Shown piece by piece: positions 54,853 through 63,994 of a stretch of 64,000 nucleotides of DNA. Position numbers and translations under genes: made by a program. The notes under the pieces were generated by a model. That model was not told the origin of the DNA, searched no databases, and saw only the letters and a list, made by a program, of their open reading frames with translations. Origin of the DNA: Pantoea deleyi (GTDB taxonomy: Bacteria; Pseudomonadota; Gammaproteobacteria; Enterobacterales; Enterobacteriaceae). The DNA is taken from assembly GCF_022647325.1 (NCBI RefSeq), contig NZ_CP071405.1, positions 1,550,001 through 1,614,000 on the forward strand, read 5' to 3'. Numbering within the stretch: the stretch's first letter is position 1; each line of letters starts with the position of its first letter.

Positions 54853-55884
54853 GATCACTCCCTTCTGAGTTGCTTATGGTCAGCGGGCTATTGGTGTTGT
54901 CATACCTTCAGCCCGCGTTCGTATTAACTCTCTTCTTTAGCCATTTCCTGAGTCATGTGCGTCATCGCTAAGGAAAGAATAATGTTCATACTATTCCAGC
55001 AAGATCATCATAAGAACGACGTAGGTATCTTAGGAAAAATAATGATTATTCTAAGCTGCCGGCTCAGCGCGCTTTAGCTGGAAATATAGCTTAGAATAAT
55101 AGAGCAATATCAGCACTGTTGGACGGTGATAGCATTACTCCAAAAAATTATAACGGAACCATTCGTCAAGATGATGAAAGAAATGCTTCTGTAGTTGAAA
55201 CCGAAATTGTTGCTGATTATGATAATAGTTAAGTTCTTCGTACCGTTGTCACAAGGCTGGATTATCCTGAGCCAATGCAACCCAATGGCTTTATAATCTC
55301 AGGAAAGAATAGGTGCTTAATCCCGGCGTCTGGAATGGGTTTCGCATTATAAGCAAGCTGGTTAATTTCCCGGTAGTTGATATTGGATTGTTATCAGGTC
55401 ATTGCTGGATACTCACGGGTTCATTCATGGCAGGAAATCAATGGACCTGTGCCCTCAGGATACCGTTTGGCTCTGAAATTTCCGTTTGTTGCTGACGGTT
55501 TATATGAGCCCTAAAATTTCTATATCTGCAGATCATAAAAGTTGACAAAGCCAGGAGCGAATATTGCCTTACTAATAAGGGATGTTCCTGATGGTTATAG
55601 TCTTTAATCGGCTATAAGTAATTTATTTCATGAGTGTTATTTTGATTAAAAATTAAAGTAAATTTTTTCTTTCCGATCTTTACCCAGGTTAAAGGATAGA
55701 TTCGCGAAGTGAAATTAATCATGGTTTCATTTTCGGTCTCAAATGTTCCCCTTCATTGACATATCAGTAAAATTGCCACCCCGATAATCTTTTGTTTATA
55801 GACTAAATTAGGCCATACACCCAATCCAAAAGATAAAAGCCCCGGACGTCATTCGCAGGCTTTTATCTCCCGGTTGCCTTACGC
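54853..55884 (+). other. AT-rich non-coding debris region
   Basis: About 1 kb with much lower GC than the genome average and no frame with a convincing start, RBS or known motif. A short open stretch around 55105-55232 reads AISALLDGDSITPKNYNGTI and VVETEIVADYDNS with stops on both sides, and may be a relic of a toxin or immunity gene. A frame at 55313-55495 has no similarity I recognise. The region looks like the decayed tail of a CDI orphan toxin/immunity array. Confidence 0.5.
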
Positions 55885-56265
55885 TTAGTGCGTTAACTGA
55901 CTGACCAGCCCGGTTAAATCAGCTTTCTTGTCAATTACGCCTGCGGAAGAGGCTTTATCAACCAGCTGAGGCAGATATTTTACCAGCAGGTTCAGTGCGT
56001 CGCTGGTGTTAATGCCCATTCGTGCAGCGAGCTGTTCAATGGCCTCAGAGTTAATCATCTTCTGCACCAGATCGCTGCTCAGGGCAACGTTCTGCTGATC
56101 GCCGAGCCAGGAATTAACCACTTCACTGTACTCGCCGCTCTGAAGATGACTGACGATTGTGTGTAATCCACCTTGCTGCTCGACCCACTCCAGTACGCCT
56201 CTTACTTCCTGACTGGTCTGATTATTCAGGCCGCACATCGCCAGCACCGTATCCAGTAAACTCAT
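55885..56265 (-). CDS. yidB: YidB family protein (DUF937)
   Basis: A 126-residue cytoplasmic protein of the YidB/DUF937 family, recognised by SLLDTVLAMCG, WLGDQQNVALSSDLVQKMIN (paired with the QNxPISxDQVxxxLG-type motif of the family) and the C-terminal LPQLVDKASSAGVIDKKADL. Its function is unknown; some members are linked to type VI secretion effectors or stress. It precedes, in the same direction, the YeaQ-like gene by 26 bp on the minus strand (downstream in transcription), so they may be co-transcribed. Confidence 0.82.
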   Translation of the reverse strand: MSLLDTVLAMCGLNNQTSQEVRGVLEWVEQQGGLHTIVSHLQSGEYSEVVNSWLGDQQNVALSSDLVQKMINSEAIEQLAARMGINTSDALNLLVKYLPQLVDKASSAGVIDKKADLTGLVSQLTH

Positions 56266-56291
56266 TCTTTTCTCCCCTGAAGATTAATAGG

Positions 56292-56552
56292 TTACGCCTG
56301 CTTGCATGCTCTGATTTTATGAATAACGAACAGCACAATAATGGCACCGACGGTGGCAATCGCGATGCTGAAAATATTGAAACCACTGACCTGGCCAAAG
56401 CCCAGCGCCGTACTGACCGCACCGCCAATCAGCGCGCCGATAATACCCAGAACAATGGTCATAAAAATACCCATGTTCTCTTTACCCGGCATGATGCATC
56501 TGGCGATGACACCGGCAAGCAGTCCGAATAAAACCCATGACAATATACCCAT
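56292..56552 (-). CDS. GlsB/YeaQ/YmgE family stress membrane protein
   Basis: An 86-residue protein with three hydrophobic segments: MGILSWVLFGLLAGVIARCI, IVLGIIGALIGGAVS and IATVGAIIVLFVIH, plus the PGKENMG loop. This is the transglycosylase-associated/YeaQ family of small inner-membrane stress proteins. The ATG at 56552 is preferred over one nine bases earlier because GAGGG then lies at normal spacing. Upstream on this strand is the divergent LysM gene, 154 bp away. Confidence 0.85.
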   Translation of the reverse strand: MGILSWVLFGLLAGVIARCIMPGKENMGIFMTIVLGIIGALIGGAVSTALGFGQVSGFNIFSIAIATVGAIIVLFVIHKIRACKQA

Positions 56553-56706
56553 TCTCAACATCCCTCTTTTTATAAAATTAATTCGCGTTTAACAGTGGTT
56601 TAATCCACAAAATTAAAGCGGGTGTATCGTACGCCGCGAAGTAATTGTCTGGCAATCCTGTTTTTTTAATTAAAGTAAACGATTCGAAAACGATAGGGGA
56701 GTAAAT

Positions 56707-56961
56707 ATGAGCATTCTGGATAATATTAAAAATATTGGCGGTGAGTTGTTAAATGCTGTTGATAAAAATGTTGAAGATAAACCCGCGACGGCAGCGGGCA
56801 CGCGCACCTATACTGTGAAGTCCGGTGATACGCTGAGCGCAATTGCTAAACAGTTTTACAATGATGGCGCGCAATATATGAAAATCTTTGAGGCGAATAA
56901 GGGCATCCTCAGTAACCCGGATCATATTGCACCGGGTCAGGTGCTGACGATCCCTGAATAA
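56707..56961 (+). CDS. Small LysM-domain protein
   Basis: An 84-residue protein: an N-terminal helix [20 protein letters not shown], then a LysM domain, [20 protein letters not shown] to [13 protein letters not shown]. No signal peptide is present. The LysM sequence resembles that of E. coli Kbp (YgaU), but the BON domain between helix and LysM is missing. It could bind peptidoglycan only if exported; Kbp-like proteins are cytoplasmic and bind potassium through BON and LysM, so the role here is unclear. AGGGG precedes the ATG. Confidence 0.85.
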   Translation: MSILDNIKNIGGELLNAVDKNVEDKPATAAGTRTYTVKSGDTLSAIAKQFYNDGAQYMKIFEANKGILSNPDHIAPGQVLTIPE

Positions 56962-56979
56962 TATTGTCAGTCGACTAAG

Positions 56980-57009
56980 CCAGCCGGTCTGTTTTGACGG
57001 CTGGTTTTT
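56980..57009 (+). terminator. Intrinsic terminator of the LysM gene
   Basis: CCAGCCG/CGGCTGG stem with an 11-base loop followed by TTTTT. It lies 19 bp after the LysM stop. Confidence 0.8.
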
Positions 57010-57147
57010 AGCGAATCGCTTTGCCTGTCGCCCGGTGAAAAAGGGAATTGCGGCTGTGCGGAAAATTAACGTTAGCGGCTTTTTCGTTATCGGCAGGGGA
57101 AAATGACAACAAGCGTGCGCAGGAGAAATCGGCGGCTTCTGAAAAGC

Positions 57148-57180
57148 AAAAAAGCAGATATCCGGAGATATCTGCTTTTT
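57148..57180 (-). terminator. Terminator downstream of tRNA-Asn
   Basis: AAAGCAGATATC/GATATCTGCTTT with loop CGGA (57151-57178), flanked by A- and T-runs so it can work on both strands. It starts nine bases after the tRNA 3' end. Confidence 0.85.
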
Positions 57181-57186
57181 CAAATC

Positions 57187-57262
57187 TGGCTCCTCTGACT
57201 GGACTCGAACCAGTGACATACGGATTAACAGTCCGCCGTTCTACCGACTGAACTACAGAGGA
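57187..57262 (-). tRNA. asnT: tRNA-Asn (anticodon GTT)
   Basis: The minus strand from 57262 begins TCCTCTGTAGTTCAGTCGG and ends CAGAGGA-GCCA, with anticodon loop CTGTTAA (GTT) and T-loop GGTTCGAGTCC. The acceptor stem TCCTCTG/CAGAGGA is perfect and the 3' CCA is encoded. It appears identical to the E. coli Asn tRNA. Asn tRNA genes near amn/yeeO are known integration sites in enterobacteria; no integrase or duplicated 3' end was found here. Confidence 0.97.
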
Positions 57263-57365
57263 ATCGTTGGAACGAGGCGAATATTAACGACGTCGCCCGA
57301 AGGTGTCAACAGCAAAAAATACATTATCATTCAACTGGCTAGCTTTAAAGCAAAGCGATCACGAT

Positions 57366-58139
57366 TTAAGCACTTTGGGCCGTCTCTGCGCGCATTCTGG
57401 CCAGAGGGTCCTGCTGATAAAAGTGCTGAAGATGCTGATACATGGCCGGAAAGCGTTCAGCCAGCAGAACCGGGGCCGTGAAGAAATATTCAGAAAGGAC
57501 GGCGAAGCACTCTGCCGGATCGCTGGCGGCGTAGGGATCGATAGTCGCAGCCTGTTCACCGACCAGTTCCACTTCCGTTTCAATCTCTGCCATCGCGGCA
57601 CGCAAATCTTTTTCCCACTGCGCCACATCACGGAGTGGCATCATGGGCACGCCGCTGGTGTAACCACTGCCGCGTGCATCCAGCTTGTGGGCCACCTCGT
57701 GGATGATCAGATTGAAGCCGGAGAGATCAAACGAATCCTGAATATCGAGCCAGTTGAGCACCACCGGCCCCTGCGTCCAGCTCTGGCCGGCATGAACGGC
57801 GGGAGAACTGTGGACCAATCCATCCTCATCCTGCCACTGATCCTCCACGCTGAACGGCTCAGGATAGATAAGTACGTCATGAAAACCGTCCAGCCACTCC
57901 AGACCCAGTTTCAGCACCGGCAGGCAGAAGAGCAGGGCGATGCGCACGCTGCGCAGTTCATCCAGCTCGGCGTTTTCCATCACCACCAGCTTTTTCTGTT
58001 GCAGAAAGCGCGTCGCCAGCGCGACCAGCGTCTCCTGCTCGGCCTCACTGAGCGGGCTGAAAATCGGTTGCGCCAGTCCCTGCTGCCAGGGCAAGGCAAC
58101 CAGCCTGTCGTTATGCGTTTTCCAGGGCCATTTAAACAT
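57366..58139 (-). CDS. mtfA: MtfA, Mlc titration factor (zinc peptidase)
   Basis: A 257-residue protein closely similar to E. coli MtfA (YeeI): [40 protein letters not shown], the zinc motif HEVAHKLD (HExxH) and [18 protein letters not shown] with the third ligand Glu region. It binds the repressor Mlc and thereby affects ptsG expression, and has aminopeptidase activity. The start at 58139 has GGAG seven bases upstream; an extension to 58205 was rejected. It lies beside an Asn tRNA as in E. coli. Confidence 0.94.
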   Translation of the reverse strand: MFKWPWKTHNDRLVALPWQQGLAQPIFSPLSEAEQETLVALATRFLQQKKLVVMENAELDELRSVRIALLFCLPVLKLGLEWLDGFHDVLIYPEPFSVEDQWQDEDGLVHSSPAVHAGQSWTQGPVVLNWLDIQDSFDLSGFNLIIHEVAHKLDARGSGYTSGVPMMPLRDVAQWEKDLRAAMAEIETEVELVGEQAATIDPYAASDPAECFAVLSEYFFTAPVLLAERFPAMYQHLQHFYQQDPLARMRAETAQSA

Positions 58140-58307
58140 CGCAACTCCTGCACAGAACCGGACTCTCTGGCTATCCTGACGCGCCAGACACAAAAATGCC
58201 AGCATCGAATGCTGGCATCAGATTCTGACTTCAGGGCTGAAAGCGTATTCAACCCGTTAGTGCGGCCGTTGTCTGTGATTTAACCCGCAAAGCGCGGTTC
58301 TGATGGG

Positions 58308-58985
58308 TTATTTGCGTTCAACACGCTGAAATTCAATGACCCAGACCCAGGGGTTAACTTCCCAGCTGGTGGCACCATACTGTTTTTGCCACGCTTTGCG
58401 GTACGCCTCTTTGGGCGATTCCGAATTGACGTTCATGGTGAAGAAATTATTGAGGAAGTGCGAATCGGTCTGTACGCCTTCCGCCATGATGTCATCTTCA
58501 CTGATATCCTGAATTTTCTCCGCACGCACGCCCGTAATCTCCAGGTTGATGCGGCTGGCCCAGCGCGGCATGTGGATGGCGGTCTGCCAGCCAAACTCTT
58601 CAGCTTCCGGCGTACTCATCGCATGCTGCCCCAGTTCATTACTGTCCGCCCGGTACTGGCAAAATTCCGGCTGACGAAACGGCGTCGGGTCGCGGTCATA
58701 TTCCGTCAGATCGTGCTCTGGCACCATGGGACCCCGCCAGGTTTCACGTACCCAGAGAATGTCGCCGGGTTTGCCATACGGGCACTGGTAGCTGATGTCC
58801 GTCATCGACATCATCTTATACCCATGAAGATGGTTCGCGCTCACATCGAAAGCGTGCACGCCTTCGTGATGATCCTGTCCCGGACCAAAAGCCTGCGTTT
58901 TCATAATGCGCCGGGTTTGTGTTTGCTGGCCAACCAACAGGGCACGAACACGCTGTTCGGAAAAAAGAATCGGCCGTTCTTTCAT
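58308..58985 (-). CDS. ASCH-domain-like phage-type protein
   Basis: A 225-residue protein starting MKERPILFSEQRVRALLVGQ, then QTQTRRIMK, GKPGDILWVRETWRG and MPRWASRINLEITGVRAEKI. These features are common in prophage-encoded proteins with an ASCH (PUA-like, RNA-binding) fold, often labelled morphogenetic protein in databases. No other phage genes are nearby, so it may be a domesticated or stranded prophage gene. RBS GAGGTAATCC precedes the ATG. Its role is unknown. Confidence 0.7.
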   Translation of the reverse strand: MKERPILFSEQRVRALLVGQQTQTRRIMKTQAFGPGQDHHEGVHAFDVSANHLHGYKMMSMTDISYQCPYGKPGDILWVRETWRGPMVPEHDLTEYDRDPTPFRQPEFCQYRADSNELGQHAMSTPEAEEFGWQTAIHMPRWASRINLEITGVRAEKIQDISEDDIMAEGVQTDSHFLNNFFTMNVNSESPKEAYRKAWQKQYGATSWEVNPWVWVIEFQRVERK

Positions 58986-59596
58986 GGATTACCTCTTTTT
59001 ATTAGTAGAACCCGGTTACTGCTGTAAACGTCCATTTGCTTCACATCTGAGAGTTATCATAAAGGCTTTAAATCATTCTGCTTAATAATTTGTCACCTGA
59101 CAGTCACTTTAAAAGTACCGCTCTGGTAGTTGAAAAACAGCAAAATGCAAAAAGCGCACCAACGCTTTCTATCCCAGCGGCTGAAAGCGATGAAAAGCCC
59201 GGATACAGTACGTTATAACGGTAAAAATAGGAACCTTTTCAGCTTTTTTCCCCTGTCACCACGCACGATTTTACAATCATCGACCATGAAAAAAAAAGTT
59301 TAAACGGACCCGTAAAAGGTTCTCAGACAGAACAAAACATTACGCCTGTTAAACTAATTTTCTTAGCAGCAATTCACTGAGGAAAGACTGAAAACCGCCG
59401 AAATTGCGGTTATTGTGTAACAGAGATGCTATACAGATGATCCAGATCTCATTTTTCTGCCAGAAATCGCTGGCAGCGCCGCTCTTTTCGATCGCACTGT
59501 AAAAAAAGTGTCATTAGCCAGTCGCTATGATGGCTTGCCGTTCGCGCACTGATCACGACAGAGAAACCGCTGTCGATCACTACAGGGAGACAGACT
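58986..59596 (+). other. Intergenic region between the ASCH-like gene and yedJ
   Basis: About 610 bp, AT-richer than the genes on either side. It shows a hairpin AACCGC/GCGGTT at 59393-59398 and 59406-59411, several poly-A/T stretches, and no supported ORF or tRNA. It should contain both divergent promoters; a small RNA gene cannot be excluded. Confidence 0.4.
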
Positions 59597-60301
59597 ATGT
59601 CACTTACACTCTGGCAGACCCGTTACGAAAGCTGGTTTCAGGCGAACTGGATCCATGATGATGGCGCGCACGATATCGCTCATCTGCGGCGTGTATGGAT
59701 GAGCGCGCAGCGAATCATGACCGGTACACCGGCCGATCCGCTGGTGGTGCTTACCGCCTGTTATTTTCACGATGTGGTTAATCTGCCCAAGAATCACCCG
59801 GAGCGTCATCTCGCCTCAACCTATGCCGCGGCGGAAACCCAGCGCATTCTGCAGCAGGACTTTACCGACTTCCCGGCAGATCGGATTGACGCCGTGATGC
59901 ACGCCGTGAAAACGCACAGTTTCAGCGCCGGCATCCCGCCGCAGACGCTGGAAGCAAAAATTGTGCAGGATGCTGACCGGCTGGAGTCGCTGGGTGCGAT
60001 CGGGCTGGCGCGGGTCTTCTATACCGCCGGTGCGCTGAACCGTCCATTGTTTGACAGCCAGGATCCCCTGGGTAAAGACCGCGAGCTGAATGACGTCAAA
60101 TGGACGCTGGATCACTTCCAGAAGAAACTGCTGCGCCTGCCGGAGACGATGCACACCGAAACGGGTCGTCTGCTGGCAGAGCATAACGCAGATTTTCTGG
60201 TGCGTTATATGGCGAAGCTCTATGCCGAGCTGCAGGGCAATCTGGTGGGGATCGATGAGGGCGTGCTGCGGGATTTCACCCCATTGCGGGCTGAATATTA
60301 A
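59597..60301 (+). CDS. yedJ: HD-domain phosphohydrolase YedJ
   Basis: A 234-residue HD superfamily protein, similar to E. coli YedJ. The metal ligands are seen in AHDIAHLRRVW (first His), TACYFHDVVNL (HD pair) and KIVQDADRLESLGAIGLAR (distal Asp), with AVKTHSFSAGI between. It is cytoplasmic and probably hydrolyses a phosphorylated nucleotide-like substrate. GGGAGA precedes the ATG. In E. coli yedJ is next to dcm, as here apart from one small inserted gene. Confidence 0.93.
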   Translation: MSLTLWQTRYESWFQANWIHDDGAHDIAHLRRVWMSAQRIMTGTPADPLVVLTACYFHDVVNLPKNHPERHLASTYAAAETQRILQQDFTDFPADRIDAVMHAVKTHSFSAGIPPQTLEAKIVQDADRLESLGAIGLARVFYTAGALNRPLFDSQDPLGKDRELNDVKWTLDHFQKKLLRLPETMHTETGRLLAEHNADFLVRYMAKLYAELQGNLVGIDEGVLRDFTPLRAEY

Positions 60302-60372
60302 ATTTTTATGACAGTATGTTAATCGAAACGGGCATCCGGTAGCGTGTAGCAATAACAAAAAGGAGTTGCGCA

Positions 60373-60654
60373 ATGACCGAAACCGTTAATTTAACAATCA
60401 AAATTGACCCTGAACTGAAAGAAACGATCAAACAGCTGGCGCTGGAAAATCAGATTTCAATGAGCCAGGAGATTGTGCAGCGCTTACAGGCCAGTCTGGA
60501 AACGCATCCGCATCCGGCCATTGATAGTCAGGACATCACCGAAGAGTCAGCAGACAAAGCCACAACTGCTGATGAAAAGGCCGATGGGCTGACTGCGGCT
60601 GAGCTGAAGCAGATTCGCCTGCTGCTGAAGAAGCAGGGTAAGAAGAAGAAATAA
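60373..60654 (+). CDS. Arc-like ribbon-helix-helix domain protein
   Basis: A 93-residue protein. Residues 5-45 (NLTIKIDPELKETIKQLALE then SMSQEIVQRLQASLE) have the beta-helix-helix pattern of Arc/MetJ DNA-binding proteins. A linker rich in Asp, Glu and Ala follows, then a basic tail KQIRLLLKKQGKKKK. It could be a small DNA-binding regulator. AAGGAG lies nine bases before the ATG. A terminator follows the stop. Confidence 0.7.
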   Translation: MTETVNLTIKIDPELKETIKQLALENQISMSQEIVQRLQASLETHPHPAIDSQDITEESADKATTADEKADGLTAAELKQIRLLLKKQGKKKK

Positions 60655-60661
60655 ACACAGA

Positions 60662-60681
60662 AACCCGTCGAAAGACGGGTT
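60662..60681 (+). terminator. Hairpin terminator between convergent genes
   Basis: AACCCGTC/GACGGGTT with a GAAA tetraloop, followed by ATTTCGTTT. It serves the Arc-like gene and, on the other strand, dcm. Confidence 0.75.
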
Positions 60682-60689
60682 ATTTCGTT

Positions 60690-62075
60690 TCAGCGCGACG
60701 CCGACATAAGCTGGCGGATATGGGGCAGCAGGAGCTGAGCCACCGCAGCGAACACCGGCACCACCACCGAGTTACCAAACTGCTTATAGGCCTGGGTATC
60801 CGACACCGGAATGCGGAAGGGCGGCTGGCCTGGCACATCAAATCCCATCAGGCGGGCGCACTCGCGCGGTGAGAGACGGCGCGGACGGCGAGCCATATTT
60901 TCCACATTCTGGAACCCGGCGTCCCCCAGCGCACTGTCCCAGCCGCGGTCGATCAGGATCTCTGAACCATCTTTGTAGTAGCGCGCTGACAGCGTGCGCA
61001 CGCAGCAGTCAGGATTACGCGGATCGTTCAGGCCAAAACCAAATCCGTTACCTTTGGCTTTGTGCTTCTTCGCATACTGATAGAGGTAGCGCCACAGTAC
61101 CGGCGACAGAATATATTTGTCGTCCGGGGCGCGCTCAAGCAGGCTCTGCAGGCTCGGCACCTGAGCAGGATAAAAGCGGCGGATATCCCGCAGCGTGAAG
61201 TCCTGCTTTTTCAGGTCGCGACGGATGCCCACCAGCACGATGCGTTCGCGATGCTGGGGCAGAAAGTGCCGCGCATCGATCACTTTGGCGTCCGGACTGG
61301 CGGCACCGGCATCGGCGACGTCATAGCCCAGCTCATCCAGCGTCTCCATGATAATGGCGAAGGTCCGGCCCTTATCGTGGCTTTTCAGGTTTTTCACGTT
61401 TTCCAGCACAAAGAACGGCGGCTTTTTGGCGGCCAGAATACGGGCCACGTCGAAAAATAGCGTGCCCTGAACCTGACACTCAAAACCGTGTGCACGACCC
61501 ATCGCATTCTTTTTGCTGACGCCCGCCAGTGAAAAGGGCTGGCAGGGAAAACCGGCCAGCAGCACCTGATGATCGGGGATGGCGGCATCGATCGCCCGAT
61601 AGATTGCCTCATCGTCGGTCAGCCCTTCCGGCTGAGTGACCTGACGGATATCGGTATTGAAGTGATGCTCCAGCGGATCGCTGTAGTGGTTCGCTTTATA
61701 GGTGCGCACCGCCTCTTTGTTCCATTCACTGGTAAAGACGCACTTGCCGCCAATGGTTTCGAACCCTTTGCGAATGCCGCCAATCCCGGCAAAGAGATCG
61801 ATAAAACGGAATGCAGGATTATCATAATGGGCGGGCCGCGACGGCAGCAGCGACTGCAGCAGCGTCATCTCCGCCTCGCACAAGGCGGGCAGGGAGCTTT
61901 TACCCTGACGTATCCGGTTCAGCAGGGCGGGTGTCCAGCCGGTAAAGCCGGCCTGCTGCAGGCGGGCTGTGAGATCACGCACCGAATAGATTTCCAGCAC
62001 CTGCTGTACGAGTTCAGACGCATCGGCAGAGGAGAGGTCGGCAGAGAGTGGTTCAGCGAGGGCGGCGGAATGCAT
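60690..62075 (-). CDS. dcm: Dcm, DNA cytosine-C5 methyltransferase
   Basis: A 461-residue C5 methyltransferase with the family motifs in order: I in [18 protein letters not shown] with catalytic Cys in [14 protein letters not shown] in [12 protein letters not shown] in [12 protein letters not shown] in [14 protein letters not shown] and X in [13 protein letters not shown]. Its N-terminal about 85-residue extension and overall similarity match Dcm, which methylates the inner C of CCWGG. The ATG at 62075 has AAGGA upstream. Unlike E. coli, where vsr overlaps the dcm 3' end, vsr is divergent here. Confidence 0.94.
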   Translation of the reverse strand: MHSAALAEPLSADLSSADASELVQQVLEIYSVRDLTARLQQAGFTGWTPALLNRIRQGKSSLPALCEAEMTLLQSLLPSRPAHYDNPAFRFIDLFAGIGGIRKGFETIGGKCVFTSEWNKEAVRTYKANHYSDPLEHHFNTDIRQVTQPEGLTDDEAIYRAIDAAIPDHQVLLAGFPCQPFSLAGVSKKNAMGRAHGFECQVQGTLFFDVARILAAKKPPFFVLENVKNLKSHDKGRTFAIIMETLDELGYDVADAGAASPDAKVIDARHFLPQHRERIVLVGIRRDLKKQDFTLRDIRRFYPAQVPSLQSLLERAPDDKYILSPVLWRYLYQYAKKHKAKGNGFGFGLNDPRNPDCCVRTLSARYYKDGSEILIDRGWDSALGDAGFQNVENMARRPRRLSPRECARLMGFDVPGQPPFRIPVSDTQAYKQFGNSVVVPVFAAVAQLLLPHIRQLMSASR

Positions 62076-62264
62076 GCATTTTTCCTTAACAGTAAGGCGC
62101 CTATGCTACCACTCCCGGCGCTGCAGGGAAATTCCGGGATGCGCAGCGTCGCCGTGCGCCGGATTCTTCTGCTTTTACGACCCGTCATCCAGCGTCAGCC
62201 GGTGGCGACTTTCGCTTTTCGCGGCGCAGGCTAAAGTTACATAACCAGCAAAAAAGGAGAGGTT

Positions 62265-62744
62265 ATGGCTGATGTTCACTCCAGCGAAACACGCAGCAAA
62301 AATATGCGTGCGATTCGCGCGCAGGATACGGCCATTGAGCAGCGTATCGCGCTGTTGCTGAAAGACCGTGGCTTCAGCTATCGCGTGCAGGATAAAAATC
62401 TGCCGGGGCGGCCTGACTTCGTGCTGAGCGAACAGCAGGCGATTATTTTTGTGCATGGCTGCTTCTGGCATCGCCATCACTGCTATCTCTTTAAGCTGCC
62501 CGCGACGCGCACGGAGTTCTGGACCGGAAAAATCAACAGCAACGTTGAGCGTGACCAGCGTTACGTGCGCCAGTTGCAGGACGCGGGCTGGAAGGTGCTG
62601 ATTATCTGGGAGTGCGCACTGCGGGGCAAACTGCGCCTGGCGGATCAGGATCTGCTGGAGCGGCTGGAGGAGTGGCTGCTGGTGATGTCAGAGAGCGCTG
62701 AGATCGACCATCAGGGCATTCATCATTACCACGCAGATTGCTAA
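62265..62744 (+). CDS. vsr: Vsr, very short patch repair endonuclease
   Basis: A 159-residue Vsr endonuclease. RSKNMRAIRAQDTAIE opens the DNA-binding N-terminus; the catalytic Asp lies in LPGRPDFVL; the zinc and active-site cluster is FVHGCFWHRHHC with the further Cys in IIWECAL. It nicks next to T-G mismatches in CTWGG sites created by deamination of Dcm-methylated cytosines. AAGGAG is five bases before the ATG. It is transcribed away from dcm across a 189-bp shared promoter region. Confidence 0.95.
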   Translation: MADVHSSETRSKNMRAIRAQDTAIEQRIALLLKDRGFSYRVQDKNLPGRPDFVLSEQQAIIFVHGCFWHRHHCYLFKLPATRTEFWTGKINSNVERDQRYVRQLQDAGWKVLIIWECALRGKLRLADQDLLERLEEWLLVMSESAEIDHQGIHHYHADC

Positions 62745-62796
62745 TCCCGGACATAATTGGTTAGATCTGCGCTTTCTCCGTGGCCAGGAGGCCGAA

Positions 62797-63072
62797 ATGA
62801 GCAGCATAAAACTGACGGTAAAACGCCTTTATCAGATCCGTGACGAGCGGATGGTCAACACCAAAGCGACAGCGCGGGTCTACTGCGGGGAGACGCTCAT
62901 CGCCACGGAGGAGATTACCGGCATGACCGAAAGCCCGGTCAGCAAATATCTGCATGCGGAAGGGACAGCAGGCGAGACGGTGCGGGTGGAGTGGGATTGT
63001 GAGGGCATCGCCGAGATGACCGTAACGGAAATTGAGCGCTGCCCATGTTGTCAACATAACGAACCAGACTAA
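62797..63072 (+). CDS. Conserved-looking hypothetical protein
   Basis: A 91-residue protein ([20 protein letters not shown] to [11 protein letters not shown]) that I do not recognise. It is predicted mostly beta-strand, ends in a CPCC motif that could bind metal, and has further cysteines at VYCGET and EWDCEG. GGAGG lies just before the ATG. It is 52 bp after vsr and ten bases before yedI, so probably part of a vsr-orf-yedI unit. Confidence 0.65.
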   Translation: MSSIKLTVKRLYQIRDERMVNTKATARVYCGETLIATEEITGMTESPVSKYLHAEGTAGETVRVEWDCEGIAEMTVTEIERCPCCQHNEPD

Positions 63073-63082
63073 GGATAAGATT

Positions 63083-63994
63083 TTGGCGGGAACCAGTTTA
63101 CTCACTTTACTTGATGATATTGCAACACTTCTGGATGATATTTCCGTCATGGGAAAAGTGGCGGCGAAAAAGACCGCGGGCGTGCTGGGAGACGATCTCT
63201 CCCTGAACGCCCAGCAGGTCACGGGCGTTAAAGCCAATCGCGAGCTACCGGTGGTCTGGGGCGTGGCCAAAGGATCGTTTCTCAACAAACTGATTCTGGT
63301 GCCGCTGGCGCTCATCATCTCGGCGTTTGCGCCCTGGCTGATCACGCCGCTGCTGATGATTGGCGGTGCTTATCTCTGCTACGAAGGCGTGGAGAAGGTG
63401 CTGCACAGCCTGCAACACGACAAGCAGAGCAAATCACCGGAAGCGCGCCAGCAGCGACTGGATTCGCTGGCGAATCAGAACGCGGCGGAGTTTGAAAAGA
63501 AGAAGATAAAAGGCGCGGTGCGCACGGACTTTATTCTCTCTGCCGAGATCGTCGCCATCACCCTGGGCATCGTCTCGGAGTCGCCGTTGCTGAATCAGGT
63601 CATTATCCTGGCGGGCATCGCGATTCTGGTCACGATCGGCGTCTACGGCATCGTCGCGGCGATTGTGAAAATCGACGATCTGGGCTTCTGGCTGCGCGAG
63701 AAACCCTCCCGCCTTGCGCAGGGCATGGGTGGCGTACTGCTGGCTGCTGCGCCCTGGCTGATGAAAATCCTTACGGTGGTCGGCACGATTGCGATGTTCC
63801 TGGTCGGCGGCGGCATTGTGGTGCACGGCATCGCGCCGCTGCATCATCTGATTGAGGAGGTCAGCGGTGGCTTCAGCAGCTGGATCGCGATGCTGCTTAG
63901 TAACGGCGCTAATCTGGTGCTCGGCTTTATCATTGGGTCGATCGTGCTGTTGGTGGTCAACCTTATTGCCAGAGTGCGCGGAAAATCGGTATAA
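63083..63994 (+). CDS. yedI: YedI, DUF808 family inner-membrane protein
   Basis: A 303-residue membrane protein very similar to E. coli Yed[56 protein letters not shown], with hydrophobic segments at about 75-115, 165-185, 190-210, 235-265 and 275-295. Its function is unknown. The best start is TTG at 63083 (AAGGA seven bases before), matching the E. coli N-terminus one residue before AG(S/T)SLLTLL; the ORF continues upstream in frame but inside the previous gene. yedI is in the vsr/dcm region in E. coli too. Confidence 0.93.
   Translation: MAGTSLLTLLDDIATLLDDISVMGKVAAKKTAGVLGDDLSLNAQQVTGVKANRELPVVWGVAKGSFLNKLILVPLALIISAFAPWLITPLLMIGGAYLCYEGVEKVLHSLQHDKQSKSPEARQQRLDSLANQNAAEFEKKKIKGAVRTDFILSAEIVAITLGIVSESPLLNQVIILAGIAILVTIGVYGIVAAIVKIDDLGFWLREKPSRLAQGMGGVLLAAAPWLMKILTVVGTIAMFLVGGGIVVHGIAPLHHLIEEVSGGFSSWIAMLLSNGANLVLGFIIGSIVLLVVNLIARVRGKSV

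Noticed and set aside
55313..55495. 60-residue open frame in the AT-rich region
   Set aside because: No RBS, no recognisable motif and atypical codon use; treated as debris.
57187..57262. tRNA-Asn as a phage or island attachment site
   Set aside because: No integrase gene and no duplicated tRNA 3' end were found in the window.
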